Source: Monarcha castaneiventris obscurior
Taxonomy: Eukaryota > Chordata > Aves > Passeriformes > Monarchidae
DNA: 64,000 nt
Direction of reading: 5' to 3'
Assembly (NCBI GenBank): GCA_026261815.1
Contig: JAMPIT010000493.1
Coordinates: forward strand, 9,441,501 to 9,505,500
Part shown: piece by piece, positions 10,564-21,225 of the stretch
Layout: each line of letters opens with the position of its first letter
How positions within the stretch are numbered: the first letter of the stretch is position 1
Notes under the pieces: model-generated
Databases searched by the model: none
Told to the model about the DNA's origin: nothing
The model's input: the letters and a program-made list of their open reading frames with translations, nothing else
Program-made: the position numbers and the translations under genes

Positions 10564-11130
10564 CCTCCTCTCCTCTCCTCTCCTCTCCTCTCCTCTCCTC
10601 TCCTCTCCTCTCCTCTCCTCTCCTCTCCTCTCCTCTCCTCTCCTCTCCTCTCCTCTCCTCTCCTCTCCTCTCCTCCCTCTCCTCTCCTCTCATTCCTCTC
10701 CTCTCCTCTCCTCTCCTCTCTCTCCTCTCCTCTCCTCTCTCTCCTCTCCTCTCCTCTCCTCTCCTCTCCTCTCCTCTCCTCTCCTCTCCTCTACCTCCTC
10801 TCCTCTCCTCTCCTCTCCTCTCCTCTCCTCTCCTCTCCTCTCCTCTCCTCTCCTCTCCTCTCCTCTCCTCTCCTCTCCTTCCTCTCCTCTCTCTCTCCTC
10901 TCCTCTCCCTCTCCTCTCCTCTCCTCTCCTCTCCTCTCCTCTCCTCTCCTCCTCCTCTCCTCTCCTCTCCTCTCCTTCCTCCTCTCCTCTCCTCTCCTTC
11001 CTCTCTCTCCTCCCTTCCTCTCCTCTCCTCTCTCTCTCTCCTCTCCTCTCCTCTCCCTCTCTCTCCTCTCCTCTCCTCTCCTCTCCTCTCCTCTCCTCTC
11101 CTCTCCTCTCCTCTCCTCTCCTCTCCTCTT
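10564..11130. repeat. TCCTC pentanucleotide polypyrimidine tract
   Basis: About 570 bp of (CTCTC)n-type repeat with a pure pyrimidine plus strand, apart from rare A insertions such as those near 10691 and 10791. All three plus frames are open (Leu/Ser/Pro-rich) and the minus strand reads Arg/Glu/Gly, because the motif contains no stop codon. These are not genes. Interrupted CTCTCTC and CTTC variants mark sub-blocks. Confidence 0.98.
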
Positions 11131-12467
11131 CCCCAGGTTGGGCTTTTCCATCCCTTCCCCTTTAGGCTTCAAAAATCCAACAATCAAAGCCTCACCTTTA
11201 GGTCCTCACAGGCACCGACGAGCAACAAACAACACTAAAATTATTGAACACTGCTCGTAAAAAATGGGGTTTTCTCCTCCCCTCACTGTGAGATGTTAAA
11301 TGAGGAAATCTCCTCTTCCTGAGCTGTTCAAATCAAAGCAGATGGACAGAAAAGAACCACTGAAAGAGTCAGGTTTGTGTTTGTCCCTCAGCTCTGTAAC
11401 TCACGGAGATGTCGGCACTGGATTCCATCACTGGAGTGATTTTCCAGCCAGGATACAAAACCCCTTTCAAACTTTTTCCAGAGGCTGAAATATAAATCAC
11501 TCTTACCATGTCACCCTGTGCTGTTTCTAACTGTCCCCAAAAATGTCAAGCAGTTCCACTGATGACATTTATTCGATTTATTCTGACGTGTGGGGGGGAT
11601 TTTTTATGACGTGATTTTATTTTTTGGGCTGCAGGTGAATATTGCCTGAGATAAAACCCCTGGGTGCAGACTGAGCTCTCATGGAGCTGCTCTTCCCATT
11701 AATACCAAATTTTTTGGATGTCCAGGGATCATCCAGCCATAACCTTTCCATGGTTAAAATTCTTTGGAAAGTCTCTGGCATTGCCCTAAATTCTCCTGCT
11801 CCCTCTCTGATCACTCTCTTTGATCCTGAACATTTTTTTGTGACTTTTCTCTGAGTTTCAGCCACGTGATCCCTTATCTTTGTAAAAATCAAACTCCTGG
11901 ACACTCCAATAAAACAACAACTCAGGGAATTGTCAGCAAACCCTCCCAGGAGGGAAAAGCTGTTACCTCTCTGACAAGGAGGTGTCAGGGGTGAGAGCCA
12001 CCAGCGAAGCCAAAGGACACAACTTGTCAGAGGATGGATCACGAGCAAGGAATGTTCAAAGGAAAAGCTGGGAGAAGGCAAAAATGCAAACCCCGCACAA
12101 ATCTCGCGCCTGCCCCAGCAAGCAGAGCTCAGGAAGCTCTGCAGGGGGAATTGGGAGCTCATCTTGGGCACAGCCAAGGCTCCCCAAAGTCTCCTAAACT
12201 AATCATGGCCTCAGCTTCAAGAGATGCTTTTAACTGTGTGCAATTGGGTGTCTTAATTGCTCTTTCAATTAAAAGTGGAATGGAGGAGTCTTTGTTTTGC
12301 TTGACGTATTCCAAAGGAATTTTAATTTTACAGAGAAGTGCAGAGAGTAGCGTTTTGTACTTTTTCTTGTGTCTCAAAAGGAAGAGAAGAAAAAGGAAAA
12401 CAAGACTAAAATAATTTTTTTGGAAAATTTTTGGGTTCTTCAGCCTTTATCAAAATCAAACTAACAG
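11131..12467. other. Non-coding stretch, nothing assignable
   Basis: Spacer between the polypyrimidine tract and the right inverted-repeat arm. A minus-strand open frame of about 186 codons (11617-12177) has no recognisable domain and unconvincing composition. Confidence 0.5.
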
Positions 12468-12495
12468 CAATCAATCAATCAATCAATCAATCAAT
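12468..12495. repeat. CAAT tetranucleotide microsatellite
   Basis: Seven consecutive CAAT units. Confidence 0.95.
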
Positions 12496-12529
12496 GAAAT
12501 CCCATTTGGATCAGAGAAGCTGTGAATGC

Positions 12530-12640
12530 CCTGGATCCCTGGAAGTGTCCAAGGCCAGGTTGGATGGGGCTTGGAGCAGCCTGGGAGAGTGGAAGGTGTG
12601 GAACTGGATGATTTTCCAACCCAACCCATTCCATAATTCA
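12530..12640 (+). mobile_element. CR1 LINE 3' end
   Basis: Sense-strand CR1 landmarks: 'ccctggaagtgtccaaggcc', 'ggttggatggggcttgg', 'agcagcctggga' and a terminal 'ccaacccaacccattcca'. The element lacks the usual 'gtccctgccatggcag' block, as does its inverted partner near 10441-10505. This shows the two share a common deleted ancestor. Confidence 0.85.
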
Positions 12641-12761
12641 GATCAAAACATAAAATCTCCACAAACCCCACACGAATTCCCTGAGCTGCTCGTTCCCTTC
12701 CTGCCCAAGGGATGTGCCCAAGGTCACACCAAAACATGGGGACAACCCTAAATCCCTTTTC
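12575..12761 (+). repeat. Right arm of the inverted repeat
   Basis: Inverted partner of 10331-10505 (see that entry). It contains a small extra insertion near 12692-12708 relative to the left arm. The arms are about 2.1 kb apart and enclose the TCCTC tract. Confidence 0.85.
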
Positions 12762-14534
12762 CCTCTGCTTTAAACCCAGGGGAGGAGCCCAAAGAACCCC
12801 TGGAGGTGGCAGAGCAGCGACACAGAGGAATGGCAGGGGCTGGAGCTGCCTGGGTGGGGCTGGGAACAGGTGAGCTCTGTTTATCCAGGTCAGGAGGGAC
12901 AAATCCAACGGGATGAACTCACCAAGGAGCTGATTTGCTGTGCCTGGGCAACTGGAGAGGAGCTCTGCCTCTGCCCACCTGCTGGAGGCTCGCACGGGTG
13001 TTTGTAGAAGATACGGGTATTTAATTACTGCCTATTTATTACTCATAAAGGACAAAATTATCACTGAGTGCTAGGGAAGTATGAGCAATAGATCTCCTTC
13101 TAGTCCAATCCTGGCCTCTCCTGATCATTTTATCCCAGGGAAATTCAGCCCAGCTGAACCTGAGGCTCCCTTAGGAAGTGTCAGCCCTTTCTGAGAGTCA
13201 TTCCCGAAGGAATTGGCGCGGGGACAACTCGACATCGCTTCCCATGGGCAATGAAATTGGAAAACTGAAGAACTTCTCATTAAGAAAGTGATCCATGAAT
13301 CAACTGAAGAGAGTTATTGGGATCTCTGGCAGCCAAAGCCATGGAGTTCTTCACTGTTTGTGGTGCCTGTGCCCTTTCCAGTTGGAATCTCAGCAGAGAC
13401 TCTGCCTTGGCTGGGGACAGAGACATGAAATCACTCTGGGTGCATCATTAAGTTTTTTTGCACCACTTCTGACACAAAACTGACCCTGGAATTGCTGCCA
13501 GCCCTGCCTGCACACTCAGCTCACAGCTTTGGGCTAGAATTAGCTTGGTTTGGGCAAAGCCAAAGCTGAAACCCAACCACGAGAAAAGAGAGAAATGGGA
13601 GAAAAGAAAACTCCTTACAGCTTTTGAAGTGCACAGCACCTCTGTAGCTCTCTGCAGTCTGCATTTCCATGCCAGGGCCAGGGCTGAAAGGTACTAAAAT
13701 CACTTGTCCCAGTGATTTTTCCTCAATTAGATGATTTCCCCTTTATCTGGGTGCTTATTCCTTCCCTTATCTATTTACATACTTTCATTACCTATAATCA
13801 CAACTATGTGAGTTCTTGGCTCACTTTACAGTTGCAATAAATTTGTCGAGTTTTAGCAGCAGCCTGCTCCAAGCAGGTATCAGAGAACTGATGGACGATG
13901 GGAAGCTGCTCCCTGAGTCCTGAAAATTCCATATTTAGACGCCATTTTGCCTCCTAAATAAACTAAAAATTGGCATTCTGAGGAAATGTCTCGCTCCCTT
14001 TGTTCAATGTCTGGAGAAACGACCTTGCTCTTAATTTAAGCACCTTAAAACCAGAGCAGGATCAATCCAGGCTTTGCTGCTAAGTGAGCACAATTCCTTT
14101 GTAATTAGGCCCATCCAACCTCCTAACCCTGAGGGCCTTTTTTGAAAACCCCGTGCTAATTTCAGCTGCTGGATAAGTGTCCAAATGTTTGGGTGCCTAT
14201 GGAAACTTCCTCTGGAGCAACCATAAGGAAGCTGTATTTGTAGTCCATGCATTTCCACGTATCATTAATAGATGGCAAGAATGTAAGTAGTTGGAAAATA
14301 TGTTCACAGTCCCTGGTTGATTCTTCCAAGATGGGGCTGTTGTAGGAAAAAGGATTAGGTGAGTTAAAAGTGCCCAGGGCTCAGCAGTCATTAAGAGCTC
14401 CAACTGCTCCCAGCAAAAATACTTTTTGCAGCTGCACTTTGGCGAAATGTTTCACGTGGTTGGGGTGGTTTGGTTTCTCCTGGGGATGTCAATATTCCTG
14501 GGCAGGAATATTCTGCTGCTCAGCAGGCAGGAGC
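12762..14534. other. Non-coding stretch, nothing assignable
   Basis: About 1.8 kb of unique sequence with no supported gene or repeat. AT-rich around 13700-14100. Confidence 0.5.
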
Positions 14535-15154
14535 TGTGCTGGTTTTGGCCAAAATCTAGCAATTTTTCCTCTGGGAGAAAGTCAGGTCATGACCACCCTT
14601 CCCCCCAGCAGGTTCGGGGAAAAAAAATTCCTCGAAGGAAAGTGAAGGAGATAAAACTTATTTATTAACAAACACCCAGGAAAAGGATAATAATGGGAAA
14701 TAGTAAAAACCCTCACTATAATGAGAAAACCTGGGAAGAAATTGGAGTCCTCTCGTAGGTGTGGTCCCTCCTGCTCGGAGCTGGCGTGGGGGGTGGCCTT
14801 AGGCCCCCTCCGGGCCTGAAGAGAAGTTCTCCTGATGTGTTCTGATGTTGTTGAAACAGTCCAGAAGAGGAAAAAGGAAGAAAAAAAACCCCCACCAAAG
14901 TCCCAGGAAACACGCTGGAGACCAAGGGAAGAAAAAAACCCAAAAAAACCAGGCTGCAGAGACAGGCAGGGAGCTCCCTCCGTGCTCCCTCAGCCAGAGA
15001 ACCCAGAGGAGTCTCCATCTCTGTGTCCTTGGGAACTGCTTTGAAAAGTTCATTTGTTTTTTCTCCCCTCTCAAGCTCAGTTTTAAAGCACAAAATTAAT
15101 TTTTTGGCATAGATCCGTGATAAGGGATCCACATCATGGAGTCACCCCAAGACA
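14535..15154 (-). mobile_element. Solo LTR, 620 bp, 5-bp target duplication
   Basis: Plus strand starts TGTGCTGGTTTTGGCC and ends CCAAGACA, so on the minus strand it runs TGTCTTGG ... CCAGCACA with proper TG/CA termini. It is flanked by a perfect 5-bp duplication GGAGC (14530-14534 and 15155-15159). A minus-strand AATAAA lies at plus-strand 14661-14666, about 125 bp from the 3' end, a reasonable R-U5 length. No internal retroviral sequence is present. A 5-bp duplication fits class I or ERVL-type elements. Open frames inside it are incidental. Confidence 0.75.
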
Positions 15155-15188
15155 GGAGCCAAGCTGGGTGCGTGGGTTTTGGGTAAAT

Positions 15189-15209
15189 GTTGAGCTCTGA
15201 GAGCTCAAC
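15189..15209. repeat. 21-bp palindrome
   Basis: Two 10-bp arms, GTTGAGCTCT and AGAGCTCAAC, are perfect reverse complements around a single central G. A partial copy (ATGTTGAGCTC) follows at about 15218. Confidence 0.85.
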
Positions 15210-15387
15210 CAGAGAAATGTTGAGCTCGGAATAACCACGGAGTAATCAAAGGGGGATGGATGTGTTACTTACTCTGCTCTAAACTGCCCCTCCTCGGGGT
15301 TGTGTGGCCAATATTGGGATACACCACGTGTTCCTGGCTCTTCCCAGGCTCCCAGGAGCAGCCCTCTGCTCTTCCCTGCTGTCCATC

Positions 15388-15825
15388 TGATGCCTTCTGC
15401 AGCCACCCAGAAACAGAGACCAGACAGGAGTAAGGGAATAAAGGTCAGGGTTTATTTGAAGGCCTTCAAGGCACACCCTGGGGGAGCCAGAGGCTGCCTC
15501 CAAAAATGGACCCCAAGATGGACCCCAGGTCACGAGTTCTTCACACCTTTATAGGTTTGGTTCATTTGCATACCACGGTTAATTCTCCAATTAAAGCCCC
15601 AGTTTAATGATGGAATTCCCCTCAGCTTGCTGCCCCCTTAGAGGCTTTGGGTTACACATTTTGGGCCTAGCAGAGCCTGGCTGTCCTTGAAGGCAAAGCC
15701 TGGAGAGGCTTTGTTGTGTCTGCCCAGCACGAGAGAGCAGAAATTCCAGGCTACAAGGAACTGCAGAGTCACACTCTGAGCAGTACAGAATTTGAAAAAT
15801 ATAGAAGTTAAAACCTAAGGCACCA
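15388..15825 (-). mobile_element. Solo LTR, main family, copy 2
   Basis: 438 bp, starting TGATGCCTT and ending AAGGCACCA (one changed base in the terminal repeat). It has a perfect 4-bp target duplication CATC (15384-15387 and 15826-15829). The minus-strand TATA box is intact (plus-strand CTTTATAG 15547-15554), and the octamer and AATAAA are present. No internal sequence. Confidence 0.92.
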
Positions 15826-15983
15826 CATCCATCCAGCTCTGCCAAAGCCTTGGTGTTGGAAGCACCTCTGGAGGCGAAGGGGAGCTCAGAGGTGGCGGTG
15901 TGGGAGCGTGGCACTGCCCCGGTGCTCACACTGAGCTCAGCCTGGCACAGCCCCGAGCTCATCCACAGTGACAACAGAGCTGG

Positions 15984-16018
15984 GTCACCATAGCAACGGG
16001 ATGTGCTGCCATGGCAAC
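15984..16018. promoter_or_regulatory. Candidate tandem RFX (X-box) sites
   Basis: GTCACC-AT-AGCAAC at 15984-15997 fits the X-box consensus GTNRCC-N2-RGYAAC exactly. GCTGCC-AT-GGCAAC at 16005-16018 differs at one position. Their starts are 21 bp apart, about two helical turns, so both would face the same side. RFX factors drive ciliary and MHC II genes. No adjacent gene is visible, so function is inference. Confidence 0.35.
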
Positions 16019-16039
16019 AGACTGGGAGCGGCTCCTGGC

Positions 16040-16125
16040 CTGCTGGAGCAGCCTGGGATGGTGGAAGGGGTGGGAAGGACTCGAGCTTCCAGGTCCTTTG
16101 CCACCCAAACCATTCCGGGAGTGTG
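16040..16125 (+). mobile_element. Short CR1 LINE fragment
   Basis: 'tggagcagcctgggatggtgg' followed by a degraded 'caggtcctttgccacccaaa' and 'ccattcc' matches the CR1 3' end in sense orientation. The 'gtccctgccatgg' block is missing. Confidence 0.7.
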
Positions 16126-17226
16126 ACTTTCTTTGTCTGAATTCTCCTGCTCCTCCCTCCAATGAGGACGTGCTCCTAAAACTCTGACTTTTCCCCCTAC
16201 CTGGAAAGTGATTTGTGGCTTAAAATTCACTTGGCATGAATTTTTGTGGAACATTGGTGAGCTTCGTGGCCATGACTGAGATTCGATGGCCTTTGAAAAT
16301 CCAAACACAAGAAAAAATTATTATAATGGCATTTTAACATATTTTAAATAGATCCTGAGAATTTAACTCTAAGCCAAATTTTGATCATGACCTTTTTAGC
16401 AATCTTGAACCTCTGAGTAATTCCCTACCTCATTCTGGAGACATGAAAGTACAGAGACTTTATTCCTTTTCTTAGTCGTTTCTTTTGATAATTCCTCACC
16501 AATTCTTTAAGAGTAGAGTCTATATTGAACCCAGACCCATAATTTTTTCACCTCTGATCAAACAGTGCTCCCTAAACCCAGTTCTATCCCACTCCAAGGC
16601 AGGAGCTGCTTTCCAAGTGGTTGTTGAGGTTGTGGTGGCTCCCAGCCTCCTCCTAATCTCTCTGTAAAGTCAGACTCTTGTTGCTAAAGCTCTGCAGGGG
16701 GCTCAGCCTCTGCTTTCATCACCCACTCACCCAATATTTCCTTAGCGTGTCCTTTTCCCAGGAAACTCCAATCCATAAGGCCTTTGCATGCAGTGGAGAA
16801 TAAAAAAATAATAAAATCAATGGCATTAAGCCTCTGTACAGGGCTTCTAACTTATCTAACAGTCAGCAAATGAGAGTCTGCTGGGTTGTGGTTTTGGCTG
16901 CCTGACTTCCCCGAAACTTGGAAAAATGTGTGAATGTAGGACCAGCAATAAGATAAAAAGTTGAATAAACTGTGGAGATACGGCAAAAAAATAGATCTTG
17001 GAATAACAAAAACATGGAGACCAGGGATGTTTACAGGACAGTGGGACAGATGAGGCTAATTCAGGGATCACCAGAGGCAAAAATAGGAATTTCTACTCAG
17101 GAACTCTCCCATCACAAGTGAAGTTTAGGGACTTCTCTGCTACGTGAGTGTGCCATGCCATGGAGGGGATAAAGGCTGGGTAATACAAAGGAAAAGCATG
17201 GAGGGTGAAATCAGAGATGGACTTGG
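16126..17226. other. Non-coding stretch, nothing assignable
   Basis: AT-rich unique sequence. No supported feature. Confidence 0.5.
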
Positions 17227-17725
17227 TGGGAGAAGGTGATTCAGAATGGGAGAAGGGGTTTCAGAATGGGAGAAGGGGTTTCAGAATGGGAGAAGGGGTT
17301 TCAGAATGGGAGAAAGGGTTTCAGAATGGGTGAAGATGTTTCAGAATGGGTGAAGGGGTTTCAGAACAGCAGAAGGTGCTTCTGAATGGGAAAAAAGTGT
17401 TTCAGAATGGGAGAAAGGGTTTCAGAATGGGAGAAGGGGTTTCAAAATGACAGAAGAAGTTTCAGAACAGCAGAAAGGGTTTCAAAATGACAGAAGGTGT
17501 TTCAGAATGGCAGAAGGGGTTTCAGAATGGGGGAAAGGGTTTCAGAATGGGGGAAATGGTTTCAGAATGGGAGAAGGGGTTTCAGAATGGGAGAAATGGT
17601 TTCAGAATAAGGGAAGGTGATTCAGAATGGGAGAAGATGTTGCAGAATGGGAGAATTGGTTTCAGAATGGGAGAAGGTGTTTCAGACTGGCAGAGGGAGT
17701 TTCAGACCGGCAGAGGGTGTTTAGA
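17227..17725. repeat. 20-bp minisatellite, about 25 units
   Basis: Unit close to TTTCAGAATGGGAGAAGGGG, with variants such as AACAGCAG, AATGACAG and GACTGGCAG. The 20-bp period is not a multiple of three, so a 60-bp/20-residue pattern of Phe-Gln-Asn-Gly appears in the open frames. This is not a gene. Units at the right end are more diverged. Confidence 0.97.
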
Positions 17726-19290
17726 GGGGAAAATTTTGTGGTGCTGCCCTGCCGCACGTTTTGTAAGAGCGGAGAGAAGAATTGTTTGCGAGGAGAAGAT
17801 GAGGAGCGAGGCCAGAGCCCGCTGAGCAGCCTGAGCAGGAGCAGGGCCGGGCCTGCAGGCCAAGCTGGGCCTCCAAGACAAAGGCAAGGAGCTCGTGTTT
17901 GCAGCGTGAAGTCACGGAAAGGGCTCAGGGATGGCACGAGGAGCCCCAGGCACAGAAAAAGCCGTCGCTCTCAGCTCTCAGCTCGGCTGCTCGAGCCAGA
18001 GCTTTCCTGCTGAGCCACAAACGTCACTGCTCCTGCTCCTGCCACAACTGCTCAGGACGGGAAAATACGGGAGCTGCTGGCTCCGTGACTGCCAACATCC
18101 CGCTCCTGACCCGGGCCTGACCCTGCAGCAGCACTGGTTGCCAAGGGACGATCTTCCCTACTCGGGTTTGTTTTAGCAACATCATAATAAAATAAAAGGA
18201 TTTGTGCTCGATGGTTTTTGAAAGTTCGGTTTGAAACTAGAGGCAAAAGAGGAGGTCTTGGTAGAAGATGATGCCAGGGGAAAAAAAGCAAAAATAATAT
18301 GTTTTGTGTGTGGTAAAAAAACGTAAGTAAAAGTGACAATTTATGATATAGAAGTGACCGTTTTTGAGATCAAAGTGCCCATTTATGAGTGTGAGAGACT
18401 GGAGGGGCCTGTCAATGAGATAATATTTTATATTTCCTTTCATTTGCAAGAATTCGTGGTGATTTCCTCTAACTACAAACACCACATTCACTCCAGAGAG
18501 TAAAAAAAACAATTACAGATGCAAAACCTTGTGAAAATGTGTTCAAAAAGGAAAAACTGGCAGTGAAAATCAGGGAATCTGAGCAGGCCCAGGTAGGGCT
18601 GTCCCCTGGAGTCCCCCTGGTACTGCAAAGCTTCTAGGACTAAAAACCACTTTTAAAACCCATCCCAAACACTGAGGATAAAAACTGAATTGAAGGAATA
18701 CCAAGGTGGGACTGTCTTTAAGATGTTTAATTCTATAAACAGCAACAGTGTGGATGAGGATGTGTGTGAGAAACTTGTTCCTATCCTGTTTTTCCTGCCT
18801 GCTCAAACCTCTGCCTGTCTGGAACCAGCTGCTCAACGCTCCAAACCTTCTGCAGCCACATCTGTCCCAGTGCCACGGGGAGAAGATGCTATTGTGAAAA
18901 TCGTGGATGCGCTCATCGCCCTTTGTTCCAGGCCCGCAGAGTGGCAGGGCCCAGAAAACACATCAGGTCATCAAATCAGCGCAGTAAATCTTCCCTTTTA
19001 CTTAGAAAGACAAAAATAATCCTGACTTTTTCATGAGCTCACACAACACCAAGAGGCATTTCAGACTCAGGAAAGGATCTCATTTCTGCTGTCACAAGTT
19101 GGACTGGGCTGCACTTGGATGGGCCCTGGGGCCGCACACGGGATCCAGCTCCGTCCCAGAGGGGAGCATCCGAGGCACAGATTTGGGAGCAGGACCCTGT
19201 CCCTGGCTCTCTCTGTGAGCTCAGCAGTGCAGGGGCCCTGCTGCAGCTGGTGCCAGCCTCGATATTAAATGCAGAAAAGGAAAAGGGCTC
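17726..19290. other. Non-coding stretch with a GC-rich, CpG-containing segment
   Basis: 17740-18180 is distinctly GC-rich and keeps many CpGs, including CGT and ACGTCA motifs. It could be a small CpG-rich regulatory segment, but no promoter element or exon is convincing. The rest to 19290 is ordinary unique sequence. A 109-codon open frame at 18690-19019 has no recognised domain. Confidence 0.4.
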
Positions 19291-19291
19291 T

Positions 19292-19331
<40 letters not shown>

Positions 19332-19380
19332 CAGCAGCAGCAGGAGCAGGGGCAGGAGCAGAAGCAGGAGCAGGAGCAGC

Positions 19381-19421
<41 letters not shown>

Positions 19422-19483
19422 CAGCAGCAGCAGCAGCAGGGGCAGGGGCAGGAGCAGCAGCAGGAGCAGCAGCAGGAGCAGGG

Positions 19484-19517
<34 letters not shown>

Positions 19518-20281
19518 CAGCAGCAGCAGCAGCAGGAGCAGGGGCAGGAGCAGGAGCAGGAGCAGGAGCAGGGGCAGGAGCAGGGGCAGGAGCAGGAGCA
19601 GGAGCAGCAGCAGGGGCAGGAGCAGGAGCAGGGGCAGGGGCAGGAGCAGGAGCAGGAGCAGGGCAGGGGCAGGAGGCAGGAGCAGCAGCAGGGGCAGGAA
19701 CGGACAGGGGCAGCAGCAGGGGCAGGAGCAGGGGCAGGAGCAGGAGCAGGGGCAGGAGCAAGGGGAGGGCAGGAGAGGGGCAGGGGGCAGGGGCAGGGGC
19801 AGGAGCAGGAGCAGGAGCAGGAGCAGCGCAGGAGCAGGAGCAGGAGCAGGAGCAGGGCAGGGGCAGGAGCAGGGGCAGGGGAAGGCAGGGCAGGAGCAGG
19901 AGCAGGAGCAGGGGCAGGGGCAGGAGCAGGAGCAGGCAGGGGCAGGGGCAGGGGGAGCAGGAGCAGGAGCAGGGGCAGGAGCAGGAGCAGAGCAGGGCAG
20001 GGCAGGAGCAGGAGCAGGAGCAGGAGCAGGAAAGGAGCAGGAGCAGGGGCAGGAGCAGGAGCAGGGGCAAGGGCAGGAGCAGGAGCAGGAGCAGCAGCAG
20101 GAGCAGGGGCAGGAGCAGGAGCAGGGGCAGGAGCAGGGGCAGGAGCAGCAGCAGGAGCAGGGGCAGGAGCAGGGGCAGGAGCAGGAGCAGGAGCAGGGGC
20201 AGGAGCAGGAGCAGGAGCAGGGGCAGGAGCAGGGGCAGGGGCAGGAGCAGCAGCAGGGGCAGGAACAGGAGCAGCAGCAGC

Positions 20282-20317
<36 letters not shown>

Positions 20318-20384
20318 GGCAGGGGCAGGAGCAGGAGCAGGAGCAGGAACAGGGGCAGGAACAGGAGCAGCAGCAGGAGCAGGG

Positions 20385-20425
<41 letters not shown>

Positions 20426-20426
20426 G
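19291..20426. repeat. GCAGGA hexanucleotide tract, 1.1 kb
   Basis: Imperfect (GCAGGA)n with GCAGGG, GCA and GGGGCA variants. Every frame is open: plus strand Ala-Gly, Gln-Glu and Arg-Ser; minus strand Ala-Pro, Leu-Pro and Cys-Ser. Frames of over 400 codons therefore appear on both strands at once. These are artefacts of a stop-free motif. G runs at 19762-19799 (GGGG, GGG, GGGG, GGGGG, GGGG, GGGG) make a canonical G-quadruplex motif. Confidence 0.97.
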
Positions 20427-20711
20427 CCTCCTGGGCGACAGGGCCCAGCCGCCGCAGAGAGCGCGGAATCGCTTTCCATCATCCTCATTTGGAGAGCTGG
20501 ACTGATTTCCTTTCATGTGTCCTCACTGTTCTTATTGGAAGGGATTTCCAGCCTCTGTCTATTTATACCCATTTCTTCTTGTGCCAACATTGTCTCTTCA
20601 CTTAAATAACTTTCCTCTGCCTGCTGCTTTGCCTCCTTGATGCTCTCGCAGGCAGCTGTCGGATCCCCTCTCAGCCTCCTCTGCTCAGGCAAAACAAGTC
20701 AATCCCATTGA

Positions 20712-21058
20712 ATAACCCCTGAGGAGGAGTCCCCACTCCCTCGATTCCTCACACCCATTCCCTACAACAAACTCCTCTCTTGGGATGAGCTGATGAGGGT
20801 CCTCCACAACATTTTCCCAGTGGAAGTTTCCTATCCAACACATTTTAGGGTTGTATCAGAAGCTGAGGACTCAGAGGAAAGGTTTGTGGTTCTTCCTTTG
20901 CTTTCACCAGAACAAATCAATCCCTGTGTGATAATGAAGCAGTTACTGACCCCTCTGGTATCCCTCACAGAGCTGGAGGAAGCTCTGGGTCCTATTGCAG
21001 AATATTCATTTTCTCGTTGCCAACAGCAAATGACAACATTGGCTTCTGTTCTAAAAAT
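20712..21058 (+). other. Weak candidate exon (unidentified)
   Basis: One frame stays open from 20712, after a stop at 20709, to a stop near 21072. The first Met is at 20793. The translation has mixed, protein-like composition (acidic SEAEDSEERF, then hydrophobic FVVLPLLSPEQ, ending SVLKI) and is not repeat-derived. At 21058 the coding-like stretch meets ATT|GTAAGG, a good 5' splice site. A pyrimidine-rich, AG-ending stretch upstream could supply an acceptor, but none fits convincingly. I do not recognise the protein. About 100 codons can occur by chance in 64 kb, so this is a candidate only. Confidence 0.2.
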
Positions 21059-21225
21059 TGTAAGGCCCAGGTAGGGGATTAAAAATGAACAAAATAGAAA
21101 TTTATTGAGTAGAGAAGGTGCAGACAGGTAAAGAGAACGGAGTCTCCTTCACAGCTTGGTAAGTGCAAATAATTCCTTTTATGATCATCATCTCTACCTC
21201 TCTCTTTTTCACCAGCATCATATCC

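Noticed and set aside
10445..11260. Ser/Leu/Pro-rich open frames of 236-271 codons
   Set aside because: All three plus frames and a minus frame are open because the TCCTC repeat lacks stop codons.
11617..12177. 186-codon minus-strand open frame
   Set aside because: No domain, random-looking composition and no splice or promoter context.
18690..19019. 109-codon plus-strand open frame with mixed composition
   Set aside because: Unlike 20712-21058 it meets no splice site I can support; chance frames of this length are expected.
19115..20609. Open frames of over 400 codons on both strands
   Set aside because: They are translations of the GCAGGA simple repeat, which has no stop codon in any frame; composition is Ala-Gly, Gln-Glu, Pro-Ala or Cys-Ser only.
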